From the NCBI GenBank assembly GCA_963747735.1, contig CAVVGE010000018.1, forward strand, positions 6,895-70,894: a DNA stretch of 64,000 nt, in the 5' to 3' direction. The notes beneath the pieces were generated by a model. That model made no database searches, was not told the origin of the DNA, and saw only the letters and a list, made by a program, of their open reading frames with translations. Position numbers and translations under genes: made by a program. Position 1 is the first letter of the stretch, and every line of letters starts with the position of its first letter. Source of the DNA: AP-15 sp963747735 (GTDB lineage: Bacteria; Pseudomonadota; Alphaproteobacteria; ATCC43930; CGMCC-115725). Shown one piece after another: positions 35,047 through 44,182 of the stretch.

Positions 35047-35121
35047 CTCTACAGTAAAGAAGGTGATAATACCGCGCGTGATGAGCAGATCGCCGTGTGG
35101 CCTAAACCTCGGAGCCTGAAC

Positions 35122-35484
35122 ATGACTACAGAAATTGAATCGAAAAGGGTCTCGCGTCGAAGGCTGTTGCCCCTTCTCGGAGTAGCGGCAGCGGCGGGCC
35201 TCGCCCTTCGATACACCGCCGCCGAGGCTCAAACCAACGGCATGGAGCGGCGTCAAGAGCGGCGCGGAGGGCGCGTCGACCGGCGTTACGAGCGCCGCGG
35301 AGGCACGCCCGCAGCAAACCAGCCTGCAGCAGGAGCAGGCCAACCCGGCCAGGGTGCGCCTGCACAGGGCCAGCCTGCACAGGGCCAGCCTGCACAGGGC
35401 CAGCCTGCACAGGGCCAGCCTGCACAGGGCCAGCCTGCACAGGGCCAGCCTGCGCAAGGCCAAGCAGGAGCACAAAAACAGTAG
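35122..35484 (+). CDS. Tat-type exported protein with QPAQG tandem repeats
   Basis: About 120 residues. The ATG at 35122 gives MTTEIESKRVSRRRLLPLLG, a twin-arginine-like signal (SRRRLLPLLG) with a hydrophobic stretch to AEAQ. The mature part starts TNGMERRQERRGGRVDRRYE, very basic, and ends in six exact or near-exact pentapeptides QPAQG. The TNGMERR word links it to the small exported proteins at 28712 and 48025. No enzymatic motif is present; a structural or matrix role is only a guess. It lies 75 bp after the previous gene. Confidence 0.65.
   Translation: MTTEIESKRVSRRRLLPLLGVAAAAGLALRYTAAEAQTNGMERRQERRGGRVDRRYERRGGTPAANQPAAGAGQPGQGAPAQGQPAQGQPAQGQPAQGQPAQGQPAQGQPAQGQAGAQKQ
35356..35460 (+). 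repeat. 15-bp tandem repeat (QPAQG coding)
   Basis: One leading variant unit (GCGCCTGCACAGGGC) is followed by six units of CAGCCTGCACAGGGC, the last with two substitutions. All are in frame with the exported protein. Near-perfect identity suggests recent slippage, so copy number may vary between strains. Confidence 0.9.
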
Positions 35485-35506
35485 TTAACCTACGAGGAGG
35501 GAACAG

Positions 35507-35956
35507 ATGAAACGCTCGTTCTTTTTGTACATGTCCATCCTCGCAATCGTCGGCTGCGCTCAACAGCAACCCGCACCGCCGGCGGCGACGGAGGGTCCGA
35601 TCACGCCGACCAGCTATGCAGCCGGCTCGGCGGCGAACACGACGACCGCCTTCGATGGAACGTGGGTCGGTGGCACCGTGCACAATATGAGCGCCGGCAA
35701 CGCACTGCCAAACGCATCGGAGGGTGTCTCCGTTTGCCCGAATTATACTGCGCCGACGATGACCATCTCCAACGGGCTCGCACAACTCGACGTCCTCAAC
35801 ATCAGGTTTCAGGGTTACGTGACGCCACAAGGCGTATTGGTGATGCGGACCGGCGTTGGCCAAAAGTTCGAGGGCCAAATAGATGCTCAGAACGTGCTCA
35901 GAGGCAGGGTTATCGGGGCGTGCGTCTATGACGCGATGTGGCATAAGAGCGCTTAA
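35507..35956 (+). CDS. Small lipoprotein, paralogue of 47228-47719
   Basis: A 149-residue protein with a lipoprotein signal: MKRSFFLYMSILAIVGC, lipobox AIVGC. The body contains TAFDGTWVGGTVHN, a cysteine (VCPNYTAPTMTISNGLAQLD) and RFQGYVTPQGVLVMRTGVGQ, and ends CVYDAMWHKSA. The lipoprotein at 47228-47719 shares the order TAFDG, C...P.TxTI(S/T)NGLAQ, GYVTPQG, C, W.K, so these two define one family. The predicted fold is all-beta and the protein is membrane-anchored. Function unknown. Confidence 0.7.
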   Translation: MKRSFFLYMSILAIVGCAQQQPAPPAATEGPITPTSYAAGSAANTTTAFDGTWVGGTVHNMSAGNALPNASEGVSVCPNYTAPTMTISNGLAQLDVLNIRFQGYVTPQGVLVMRTGVGQKFEGQIDAQNVLRGRVIGACVYDAMWHKSA

Positions 35957-36062
35957 GCCTCAAGGGCGGAAGAGTATCTCTTGGTAGAACTCGAGGTCCA
36001 GATCAATGGTGCCGTCGGGTGCCGCGCTAAACCTTGGCGAATTTAGAAGGAAAGGCAAACGG

Positions 36063-36458
36063 ATGCGATCGTATCAACTTCGGGCCGCCATGTTGGCGCT
36101 GGCTTGCCTGACATCCGCTGGGCCAGCGCTGGCCCAGAACCCTTCGACCACCCCTGCCGCACCCGCACAAGGTGTGCCGACGCCACCCGCTGATAATTCG
36201 ACCTTTCTGGACGGGTTGCGCAGGGTCGGCGTGATGGCGGGTCAAGTGGTCGAATGCTCGGCCGATGCGGATAAGCAGGATCAGATCTCGCGAGCAATGG
36301 AATTGGCCAACCTGATCGCGATCCATTTTGGGCTCAAGGCCGCCTTTACCTTTACCGGCGCCCTCGGCTACGGCTCCGGGCATCCGTTCGACAAGGCCGG
36401 CTGCAGCCAAGCGATCGACGGCTGGAAACAGATCCAAGCCAAATACCTCAACAAATGA
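36063..36458 (+). CDS. Exported protein of unknown function
   Basis: A 131-residue protein. The ATG at 36063 (AAAGGCAAACGG upstream) gives a signal peptide MRSYQLRAAMLALACLTSAG, cut after ALA. A Pro/Thr/Ala linker is followed by a helical domain with VVECSADADKQDQISRAMEL and a second cysteine near the end (DKAGCSQAIDGWKQI). Two cysteines may form a disulfide. The stop overlaps the next ATG (ATGA at 36455), suggesting coupling. I recognise no family. Confidence 0.65.
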   Translation: MRSYQLRAAMLALACLTSAGPALAQNPSTTPAAPAQGVPTPPADNSTFLDGLRRVGVMAGQVVECSADADKQDQISRAMELANLIAIHFGLKAAFTFTGALGYGSGHPFDKAGCSQAIDGWKQIQAKYLNK

Positions 36459-36469
36459 GGTCCCCGGTC

Positions 36470-36994
36470 ATGAAGAAGCTTTTGATCTACGTCGTGCCCG
36501 TCGCGTTGGTGGCCGCGCACGCATCGGGTGCCCCATCATCTGGATGGGGCGCGATAGGAGCGTCCGATTTTGCCGCCGGGACCGGGGCCGGAAAGGGCGC
36601 GCCGTTGGTGCTGGTCCAGCGTCGTGGCGGCGGTGGCGGCAACCGGGGCGGCGGCGGGGTCAGCCGTGGCGGTGGCGGCAACCGGGGCGGCGGCGGCGCC
36701 CGCGGCAATTTCAACAGCGGCAACTTTCAGCGCGACGTATCGGGCAACCGCAACGTTTCGGGCAACCGCAACGTTTCGGCGAACCGCAACGTCAGCGGAA
36801 ACGTGAATGTGAACCGCAACGTCGCGGTCAGCGGTGGCGGTTACGGGGGCGGCGGCTATTACGGCCCTAACTGGGGCGGTGTCGCCGCCGGCGTCGCGGT
36901 CGGCGCTGGTGTGGCGGCAATGGCGAGCAGTGCCGCTGCCTCCTCTGCATATTATGCGCCGCCGCCCTATCAATATTACCCATCCGGGTACTAG
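36470..36994 (+). CDS. Glycine/asparagine-rich exported protein
   Basis: About 174 residues. Two starts are possible: the ATG at 36455 overlapping the previous stop, or the ATG at 36470 (MKKLLIYVVPVALVAAHASG), which gives a better signal peptide. The mature part has RRGGGGGNRGGGG repeats, then an Asn-Val ladder (SGNRNVSGNRNVSANRNVSG), then GGGYYGP and a hydrophobic Gly/Ala segment (VAAGVAVGAGVAAMASS), ending in PPPYQYYPSGY. Low complexity suggests a surface or matrix protein. No catalytic motif is seen. Confidence 0.6.
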   Translation: MKKLLIYVVPVALVAAHASGAPSSGWGAIGASDFAAGTGAGKGAPLVLVQRRGGGGGNRGGGGVSRGGGGNRGGGGARGNFNSGNFQRDVSGNRNVSGNRNVSANRNVSGNVNVNRNVAVSGGGYGGGGYYGPNWGGVAAGVAVGAGVAAMASSAAASSAYYAPPPYQYYPSGY

Positions 36995-37108
36995 ATGCCG
37001 TAACGGGCCGAGTTCCGGAGGGTTTTCTGCAAGGGTGGCTGTCCTCCAGAGTGATGGTGTTGAACGAGGTCCGATCTGGTCGGCCGCAAGCATCGTCGGA
37101 GGACAGCC

Positions 37109-37300
37109 ATGGAGTATTTTGCCGGGATCGACGTGTCGTTGGAGCAGAGCAGTGTGTGCGTCGTGGACAGCGCGGGCAAGATCGTGCGCGAGGCTAAAGC
37201 CGCGAGCGAGCCCGAGGCGCTGGCCGGCTATCTCGGCGGCCTGGGATTCGCGTTCGACCGGGTCGGGCTGGAAGCCGGGCCGTTGTCACAATGGGATTAA
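37109..37300 (+). pseudogene. IS110-family transposase, N-terminal fragment
   Basis: The ATG at 37109 gives MEYFAGIDVSLEQSSVCVVD, the first DEDD-domain Asp (GIDVS), followed by RVGLEAGPLSQW with the conserved Glu. The frame ends right after SQW, where the IS3-family copy begins. The rest of the IS110 transposase is not found downstream, so this is a stump cut by insertion and later loss. Confidence 0.8.
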
Positions 37301-37339
37301 GGTTGCCCCGTTTTAGTGGACGGTTAGTCGGCTTGCGGG

Positions 37340-38223
37340 TTAGGTCGCGGTCATGGTGGTCTGCATGTCGGCTTCGTAGGTTATCGGCGAGCGGTATCCC
37401 AGGCCCGAATGCAGTCGCACCGGGTTATACCAGCCCTCGATGTAGCTAAAGCAGGCCATCTTCGCGCTTCGGCCTGAGATGCAAACCGCCGACGGCTGAG
37501 CAGCTCGGCCTCGAGGGTGGAGAAGAAGCTCTCGGCCATGGCGTTGTCGTAGGCGTCACCGACCGACCCCATCGATGGTCGAACACCTGCCTCGCCACAC
37601 CGCTTGCCAAATGCCACCGACGTATGCTGGCTGCCCTGGTCGCTGTGGTGGATGACGTCCTTGGGCCGCCGTTGGCCAACCGCCATCTCCATCGCGTCCA
37701 GCACCAGTTCGGCGCGCAGGTGGTTCGCCATCGCCCAGCCGACGATCTTGCGGCTCCAGGCGTCGAGCACGACGGCGAGATAGAGGAACCCCGCCATCGT
37801 CGGCACATAAGTGATGTCGGCAACCCACAGCTGGTTCGGTCTGGTGGCGCTGAAGTCGCGGTCGACCAGGTCGGGCGCAGGCCGGTCGTCCTGGTTCCGC
37901 CGGGTTGTTGTCGGGCCGCCGTGCCGATGGCTGGCGCCCACCAGACCCGCCTCACGCATCAGACGGGCGATCCGCTTGCGGCTGTGCCTCTCTCCACGCC
38001 CACGCAGATCGGCATGGACGCGAGGCGCCCCGTAGGTCTGCTTCGAACTGGCATGCACCGTCTTGATGCGCTTCAGCAAGGCCGCATCGGCCGTGGCGTG
38101 GGCGGACGGTGGCCGTTGCCGCCACGCGTAATAGCCCGCCTTGGACACGCCCAGCACGCGTGCCATTGCGGCAATCGGGAAAGAGGCTGACCCGTGCACG
38201 ATCGAGGCCACTTGGCGCGGCAT
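37340..38223 (-). pseudogene. IS3-family transposase OrfB, frameshifted, orfA missing
   Basis: From MPRQVASIVHGSASFPIAAM (38223) the reading has the HTH_21 part (KQTYGAPRVHADLRGRGERH) and the rve core with the DDE residues: LWVADITYVPT (D), HHSDQGSQHTS (D), YDNAMAESFFSTLEAELL (E). A small indel near 37455 breaks the C-terminus, which continues in another frame as GWYNPVRLHSGLGYRSP to a stop at 37340. The left element end is probably near 37310 (TTGCCCCGTTTTAGTGGAC). The right end and orfA are absent. Confidence 0.8.
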
Positions 38224-38659
38224 CGGCGCACTCCTCGGCCGCTCGATAAAGGAGTCGCGCGCATCAAGGCCATGACCAAAGGCCCACGCGCTCGGCTTCG
38301 CGCGCAGAAGCGACCCTCTACGCGCGCTACGCGCGCCCGGCTTGGGAAATGTCGCAGACGGTTGAGCCGATCGCCCCCCGCTCCCGATATTTTGGTGTTG
38401 GGCGCTTTGGACAAGTCGGTCCCGGCACCCGGCACGTTCAGTCCGCACATCGCTGTCGGCGTCGCCCTCCTCGAACGCCTCGATCGCCGCCAGGCGGGCC
38501 TTGGCAAAAGCCTCCAAGGCATCCAGTTCGTGTTCTTTAAGCTGCTGAATTTCTTTCTCGCTTTCCGAGCAACGCTCACGAAATGCCACGTCGCCGTCGG
38601 CCCTCGGATCCAAGTCCTTTGGCTTGCCGAATGCTCGGTCGAGCACTGAATTGGCCGCA

Positions 38660-38701
38660 ACCGTGATCACCATGAGTAGTTTGACGCTGGCGAGAAACAG
38701 C
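38660..38701 (-). pseudogene. IS5-family transposase, C-terminal tail
   Basis: Reading the minus strand, CTGTTTCTCGCCAGCGTC gives LFLASV and then KLLM. It continues exactly the IS5 fragment that ends SALAWLF at 41768 once the IS66 element and one copy of its 8-bp target duplication (GCTGTTTC on this strand) are removed. The frame runs on leftwards into unrelated sequence (VLDRAFGKPKDLD). Confidence 0.7.
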
Positions 38702-38753
38702 GTATCCGTCCGACGGCCGCCGCCGCGAGCATCAGTTTCACCGTCGCGACGGC

Positions 38754-39184
38754 TCACACGGGATGCAGGATCCCGTCCGTTTCAATAGCGTTTAATGCCT
38801 CGGTGAGTGATAGGCCACGATAGAGGCAATGCCAAACGCCTGTATGGCGGTACCACTGGATATCGAAGCGATCCCGGGCGACCCAGTCCAACCGCACGAA
38901 GGGGCTATCGAACTCCTGATTTATCGTCTCGGGGAAGCCGGAACGGTAGCGCTGGATGAAGCGATATCGTGCGCCATGCCATTTGCCGTGAATGTCGATG
39001 GGATAGTTGAATTCGGTTCGGTGGATGACGGGCAGAAATTGCGGCTTGAGGACTTCGTCGATAAACCTCTGACAGGCGACGGTGACGGCCGCCTTTTCTA
39101 CCTCTGATATGCCCGTTGATCGCCTTCTTTGCGCTTCTACCCCTGCCGCATCCTTGCCGCTTCGGCAATGTCGTTGTTTTTCAT
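38754..39184 (-). CDS. Fourth ORF of the IS66 element, unknown function, likely frameshifted
   Basis: The ATG at 39184 overlaps the tnpC stop (ATGA) and gives MKNNDIAEAARM. A frame change near 39145 leads into the conserved part: EKAAVTVACQRFIDEVLKPQ, FNYPIDIHGKWHGARYRFIQ, FDSPFVRLDWVARDRFDIQW, ending at 38754. The Trp/Tyr/His-rich body looks like a compact beta domain of about 115 residues. I cannot assign a family. Being inside the element ends and coupled to tnpC, it is a passenger gene. Without the frame repair the N-terminus is missing. Confidence 0.55.
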
Positions 39185-40821
39185 GCCGCGAGCTTGGCAG
39201 ATTGGCGCTTCCAATTCCAAGGCAGGAGTTCGTCGAGCCTGTGAACCGGGTGATCGGCAATGTGGCACAGCACGTCGGCGAGCCAAGCCTGCGGATCGAT
39301 GTCGTTCATCTTGGCGGAGACGATGAGGCTGTACATGAACGCCGCCCGCTCGCCGCCGCGATCAGAGCCGGCGAATAACCATGCGCGGCGGCCGAGCGCA
39401 ATTCCGCGCAGGGACCGTTCGGCGGCGTTGTTCGAGAGGCAGATGCGCCCATCATCAAGGAAACGCGCAAACGCCACCCAGCGCTTGAGCATGTAGTCCA
39501 TCGCCTGGGCGACGTCGTTGTGGTGCGACAACCTGGCGCGTTCCTGACGCATCCAGGCTTCCAGCTCGGCGACCAGCGGTGCGCTCAATTCCTGGCGCAC
39601 GGCCCTGCGCTGACCGGCGTCCTGGCCATTGATCTGGCGTTCGATGTCAAACAGGGCGTCGATGCGACGGACCGCTTGCAAAGCAATCGGCGAGATGACG
39701 GCCGGCGTCTTGCCTTGCGCTTTGCGCCGGGCGCTGGCAGCCAGATCGGCCAGGACGAAGAACCTGCGGCGGGCATGAACCCAACACGCCGCTTCCAGAA
39801 CCAGGCCAGGCTGGCGTCCCTCCTCATAAAGCTTGTTGTATCCGCCATACGCATCGGCCTGGAAGATACCGGCATAAGTGTGCAGATGGCGCTGGGGGTG
39901 CTCGCCGGTGCGGTCGCGGGAGTAATAGAACACGGCCGCCGGGGGTGCCGGACCGCCGAACGGGCGATCATCGCGGACATAGGTCCAGATCCGGCCGGTG
40001 ATGGTTTTGCCCTTGGCCAGGACCGGCACCGTGGTGTCATCGCCATGCAGGCGCTCGGCCGCCAGCACATGGGCTTCGATCAAGCTATAGATCGGCTTCA
40101 ACACGCCGGCGCAGGTCCCGACCTGATCGGCCAGGGTCGACAGGCTCACCTCGACCCCCTCACGAGCGAAACGTTCGCACTGCCGATTGAGGGGTTGGTG
40201 CTGGCCGAACTTCTCGAACAGGATCATGGCCAATAGGCTCGGCCCGGCCCAGCCCCGCGGAATTGTATGGAACGGTGCCGGTGGCTGGGTGATCTTTTCG
40301 CATTCCCGGCAGGTGAATTTCTCCCGCACCGTCTGGATTACCTTCCACTGGCGCGGAATGCTTTCCAGGGTCTCGGTGATGGTCTCGCCCAGCTTGGCGA
40401 GTTTGGTCGATCCACAGCAGGCGCACGCGCTCGGGGCGGGAACGACGACGCGCTCACGCGGCAGATGGGCCGGGAACGGCTTTCGTGACGATCGCTGGCG
40501 GGTGAACGCCTTGACCGCCGTGGTCTTCGCCGCCGCCTGTTCGGCCGCCAGTTCATCCTCGCTGGCGGTGGCCTCAAGTTCCTCGAGCTGGAACTCCATC
40601 TGCTCCAGCAGCCGGGCCTTGCGTTCGGAGCGCTGGCCGTAGATCTCCCGACGCAGCTTCGCGATCTCCAGCCGGAGTGACGCGATGATAGCTTCGGTGC
40701 TGGAGACCTGTGCCACGGCGCGTGCCGCTTCGGCCTCCGCGGCCGTGGCACGAGCCTGCGCCTGTTCCAGGGCGGAGCGCAGCGCGGCGATGTCGTCATG
40801 GGCGGCGTCCATGGGGCGCAT
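39181..40821 (-). CDS. tnpC: IS66 transposase TnpC
   Basis: A 546-residue IS66 transposase with the expected order: N-terminal coiled coil (residues 5-70), LZ_Tnp_IS66 region with KLRREIYGQRSERK, zinc finger ACACCGSTKL plus FTCRECEKI, and the DDE core with LHGDDTTVPVLAKG, FQADAYGGYNKLYEEG, HARRRFFVLADLA and LSNNAAERSLRGIALGR. It ends with the IS66 C-terminal box (NDIDPQAWLADVLCHIADHP). The frame is intact. Its stop overlaps the next ATG (39181-39184). An ATG at 40812 is an alternative start. Confidence 0.95.
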   Translation of the reverse strand: MRPMDAAHDDIAALRSALEQAQARATAAEAEAARAVAQVSSTEAIIASLRLEIAKLRREIYGQRSERKARLLEQMEFQLEELEATASEDELAAEQAAAKTTAVKAFTRQRSSRKPFPAHLPRERVVVPAPSACACCGSTKLAKLGETITETLESIPRQWKVIQTVREKFTCRECEKITQPPAPFHTIPRGWAGPSLLAMILFEKFGQHQPLNRQCERFAREGVEVSLSTLADQVGTCAGVLKPIYSLIEAHVLAAERLHGDDTTVPVLAKGKTITGRIWTYVRDDRPFGGPAPPAAVFYYSRDRTGEHPQRHLHTYAGIFQADAYGGYNKLYEEGRQPGLVLEAACWVHARRRFFVLADLAASARRKAQGKTPAVISPIALQAVRRIDALFDIERQINGQDAGQRRAVRQELSAPLVAELEAWMRQERARLSHHNDVAQAMDYMLKRWVAFARFLDDGRICLSNNAAERSLRGIALGRRAWLFAGSDRGGERAAFMYSLIVSAKMNDIDPQAWLADVLCHIADHPVHRLDELLPWNWKRQSAKLAA

Positions 40822-40892
40822 TTTATCCCCAAAACGCAGGAAACCCGGGGCTTTCCTGGCAAAAAAACCGCGCCTGATTCATCATGCCGCAG

Positions 40893-41243
40893 TCAACCAG
40901 CCGCTTCCGGTCTCCAGGTTTTTTGCGGCATTCTCCAGTCGATGCCTTCGAGCAAATAGCCCATCTGCCCGGCGCTGATCGCGACGATGCCATCCGCCGG
41001 CGACGGCCATATGAAACGGCCCCGTTCAAGCCGCTTGGCGAATAGGCACATGCCCTGACCGTCATGCCAGATCACCTTGATCAGGTCACTTCGGCGGCCC
41101 CGAAAAATGAAGAGATTGCCGCTGTGTGGGTCGTGCCCCAAAACTTCCTGGACCTGGAGTGCCAGGCTGGCCCAGCCCTTGCGCATATCCGAATGGCCCG
41201 CCGCCAACCATACCCGTATCCCGGGCGCCAGGGGTGCGATCAC
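40893..41243 (-). CDS. tnpB: IS66 accessory protein TnpB
   Basis: A 116-residue Orf2-type protein with the family hallmarks: GHSDMRKGWASLALQVQEVL, LFIFRGRRSDLIKVIWHDGQ, GMCLFAKRLERGRFIWP. It is required for IS66 transposition together with TnpA and TnpC (family knowledge). The start overlaps the tnpA stop by four bases (ATGA, 41240-41243). Intact. Confidence 0.95.
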   Translation of the reverse strand: MIAPLAPGIRVWLAAGHSDMRKGWASLALQVQEVLGHDPHSGNLFIFRGRRSDLIKVIWHDGQGMCLFAKRLERGRFIWPSPADGIVAISAGQMGYLLEGIDWRMPQKTWRPEAAG

Positions 41244-41680
41244 CGGCCCAGAACCGCCAGCACCCGCCGCAACGCCTCGGCATCGACATGACGGTCAACA
41301 CGCAGACGCAAGCCGCCCGACAGCTCGATCTCTATCACGCCCCCAGCCGACATATCGGCACCTTCACCACGGGCAGGAACGACGACCGGCGCGAACACCT
41401 CAGACACCTCGCCGAGCGCCGTGACCGCATCAACCTTCGGCCCGACCACCACCGGCATGAAGCCTGGCACCATTGGTCGAGACCGCGACCGCAACCCTTG
41501 AGCCTGTCGGCGCCATGTGTACAAAAGACCCGTCGAGATCCCGTATCGCCGCGCAACCACAGCCCCAGAAGATCCCGAGCGCGCCAGTTCCGCGACAATC
41601 GCCAGCTTCTGCTCGACGCTCCACCGGCGCCGCCGCTCCGGGCCCGTCAAAACCTCGGCCCGTGAACCAGATCCCGTCAT
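41240..41680 (-). CDS. tnpA: IS66 accessory protein TnpA
   Basis: A 146-residue protein whose N-terminal half is the helix-turn-helix of IS66 Orf1 proteins: RRRWSVEQKLAIVAELARSG, VARRYGISTGLLYTWRRQAQ. The tail ends GGLRLRVDRHVDAEALRRVL. It is the first gene of the element, 87 bp inside the right end. Intact. Confidence 0.95.
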   Translation of the reverse strand: MTGSGSRAEVLTGPERRRRWSVEQKLAIVAELARSGSSGAVVARRYGISTGLLYTWRRQAQGLRSRSRPMVPGFMPVVVGPKVDAVTALGEVSEVFAPVVVPARGEGADMSAGGVIEIELSGGLRLRVDRHVDAEALRRVLAVLGR

Positions 41681-41767
41681 AAGAGCGCTCGTAAGAGTGG
41701 CCTCGCAGATCGGAAAAATGATCGGCTGACGAGCTCAACATCAAGACGGTGCCCATCGGAGGATTAC

Positions 41768-42409
41768 GAAACAGCCACGCCAGCGCGCTTTCCAGGGTCG
41801 CTTCAAAGTCTTTGGCGAGGCGTTCGGTTGCGATTGAGCCAAGCAAAGAGCCTGCCCCGGCGCAGGCCGAGGTGCGCTCGACCACCCAACCCGCGGCAGA
41901 ACGACAATTCTTATGGCGGTGTCGGAGCGCTTGACGATCTCGATCGTCCACCGGCCGAGTTTGTCGAGGGCGGCGGTGAGCTTGGCGCCGCGGTAGCCGC
42001 CGCCGGCGAAAGCCTGCCCTCGCGAAGGCGGGGGACATGGCGCAGCCAGGGATAGAGGTCACCCGCGGCGGTCAGCACCAGCGGCGCGCCGTCGCGGTCT
42101 TGGATATCAGCCTCATCGACCACCGCCACGACCAGCAGGCCGTTGGTGTCGGTGAGTATGTGGCGCTTGCGCCCGTTGATCCCCTTACCAGCGTCAAAAT
42201 CGCGGGGACCGGCGGTTTCGGTGGTCTTGACCGACTGGCTATCGATGACCCCGGCGCTGGGGCTGGCCTCGCGGCCGGCCGCGGCGCGCACCGGCATCAC
42301 CAGAGAATGATTTGATTGTCTGCCAAAGCCCGGCGTCCCGCCAGCGATAGAAAAAACCGCTGCACCGTCGAGAACGGCGGAAACTCCTTGGGCAACAGCC
42401 GCCACTGAC
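41768..42409 (-). pseudogene. IS5-family transposase, middle part
   Basis: Reading from 42409: QWRLLPKEFPPFSTVQRFFY, RWRDAGLWQTI, then a frame change near 42312 into SPSAGVIDSQSVKTTETAGP, INGRKRHILTDTNGLLVVAV (DDE residues). Another change near 42020 leads to GRWTIEIVKRSD-like sequence and RLAKDFEATLESALAWLF at the IS66 junction. It joins seamlessly to the N-terminal part at 45050-45230 (after removing IS21) and to the tail at 38660-38701 (after removing IS66). It is an inactive host of two later insertions. Confidence 0.8.
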
Positions 42410-42592
42410 TGCGGATTCCGGGGGAAGTCGCCCGGGATTCCGGGATGATCTCGCCCACCATTCCGATTTGATGTCGCTCGCTGTTCCGAGATGATTTCGC
42501 TCGGCATTCCGGGATGAAGTCGCCCGGTTAGAGGGCGTCTCTGCTGGCCCGTTTAGCGTCCGCTCCTTTGGCTTTTGCCGCGGGAGGGGACG

Positions 42593-44162
42593 ATGCCAGC
42601 AGAGAGGATCGCGATGCGCCAGGTGCGCGACGTGCTTCGGTTGAATGCCGCCGGGGTGTCCGGCAACGAGATCGCCCGTCGGGTCGGCGTGGCGTCGTCG
42701 ACGGTTCGGCTGACGTTGAAGCGGCTCGCTGCCGCCGGGCTCGGTTGGCCATTGCCAGCCGACATGACCGACCCGGTGCTCGAAGGGCAGCTCTTCACCG
42801 CAGCCGGCAAGAAGCAAGGGCATCGCCGCCGCACCGAGCCTGACTGGGCAGCGGTTCACCGGGAGCTGAAGCGCAAGCACGTCACGCTGCAGATCCTGTG
42901 GGACGAGTACATCGAGCAAAATCCCGACGGCTACCGCTACTCGCGGTTCTGCGAGCTGTACCGCGGCTGGGCATCGCGCATCTCGGTCACGATGCGCAGA
43001 CCCACGCCGGCGGCGACAAGCTCTTTGTCGATTACGCCGGCGACGCGGTGCCGGTGATCATCGACCGGCTGACCGGCAAGAGCCGGCCGGCGCAGGTCTT
43101 CGTCGCCGTGCTGGGCGCTTCCAACTTCACCTACGCCGAGGCGAGCTGGACCCAGGCGCTCGCCGACTGGATCGGCGCCCACACAAGAGCATTCGAGGCG
43201 ATCGGCGGCGTCCCGAACCTGCTGGTGCCGGACAACACCAAGGTCGCTGTGATCAAGGCCTGCCTCTACGAGCCGCAGGTCAATCGCACCTATGCCGAGA
43301 TGGCGGCCCATTACGACACCGCGATCCTGCCGGCACGACCACGCCGGCCGCGCGACAAGGCGAAGGTTGAGGCGGCGGTGCTGATCGTCGAGCGCTGGCT
43401 GCTCGGCCGGCTGCGCCATCGCCACTTCTACAGCCTGGCCGAACTCAATACGGCAATCGGCGAGTTTCTGCAGCAGCTCAACGAGGAGCGGCCGATCCGC
43501 CGCCTCGGCATCACCCGCCGCGCCCTGCTCGAGGAACTCGACCGGCCGCATCTCAAGAAGTTGCCCAGCAAGCCCTATGCCTTTGCCGAATGGCGGCTGC
43601 GCCGGGTCGGCATCGATTACCACGTCGAGGTCGAGGCGCACTTCTACAGCGTGCCCTACCGCTTCGCCCGCAGCGAAGTCGGGGTGCGGCTGACGCCGCG
43701 CACCGTCGAGGTCTTTCTCAAAAGCTTGCCCCTGCGGAGGCAGGGGGCGAGCGAATTGCCGCGCATCTGCGCTCCAGCGGCAATCATCGGCACACCACCG
43801 TGCCCGAGCACATGCCGTCGAGCCACCGGCGGTACGCCGATTGGACCGTCGAGCGCATTCGCCGCGAAGCCGCTGCGATCGGTCCGGCGACGATTGGCTT
43901 GTGCGAGCTGATTCTGGAGCGCCGGCCGCATCCTGAGCAGGGCTTCCGCTCCTGCCTCGGCATCGTGCGCCTGGCGCGGCCGTTCGGCGCCGATCGGGTC
44001 GAAGCGGCGGCGATGCGCGCCATCGAGATCGGCACGCTGACCTACGGTTCAATGCGCTCGATCCTTGACAACAAGCTCGATCGCCAATCCGCCCATAACC
44101 GGCCCGCCGACACCGTCCCGGTGCTCCACCCCAACATCCGCGGCCCCCGCTACTACCATTAA
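42593..44162 (+). pseudogene. istA: IS21 transposase IstA, frameshifted
   Basis: The ATG at 42593 (GGGAGGGGACG upstream) starts with an HTH: VRDVLRLNAAGVSGNEIARR, VGVASSTVRLTLKRL. A frame change near 42990 leads to the catalytic core: LFVDYAGDAVPVIIDRLTGK (D), NLLVPDNTKVAVIKA (D), RPRDKAKVEAAVLIVERWLL (E). A second change near 43735 is followed by the C-terminus FRSCLGIVRLARPFGADRVE and HPNIRGPRYYH. Two indels inactivate an otherwise complete gene. Confidence 0.9.
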
Positions 44163-44182
44163 CCCGTTAAGGAGAATGGACA

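Larger units (their letters stand above)
38702..41767 (-). mobile_element. Complete IS66-family element
   Basis: The ends are imperfect inverted repeats: GTATCCGTCCGACGG at 38702 and, reading inwards from 41767, GTAATCCTCCGATGG. Both sides are flanked by GAAACAGC (38694-38701 and 41768-41775), an 8-bp target duplication as expected for IS66. Contents on the minus strand: tnpA, tnpB, tnpC and a fourth ORF coupled to tnpC. The insertion sits inside an IS5-family transposase gene. All three tnp genes are open, so the element may still move. Confidence 0.85.

Noticed and set aside
38224..38757. A separate fifth gene starting at the GTG 38757 (GTGA overlap with the fourth IS66 ORF)
   Set aside because: Only 55 bp would lie within the IS66 ends; the rest is IS5 tail and other flanking DNA, so the overlap is a coincidence of insertion.
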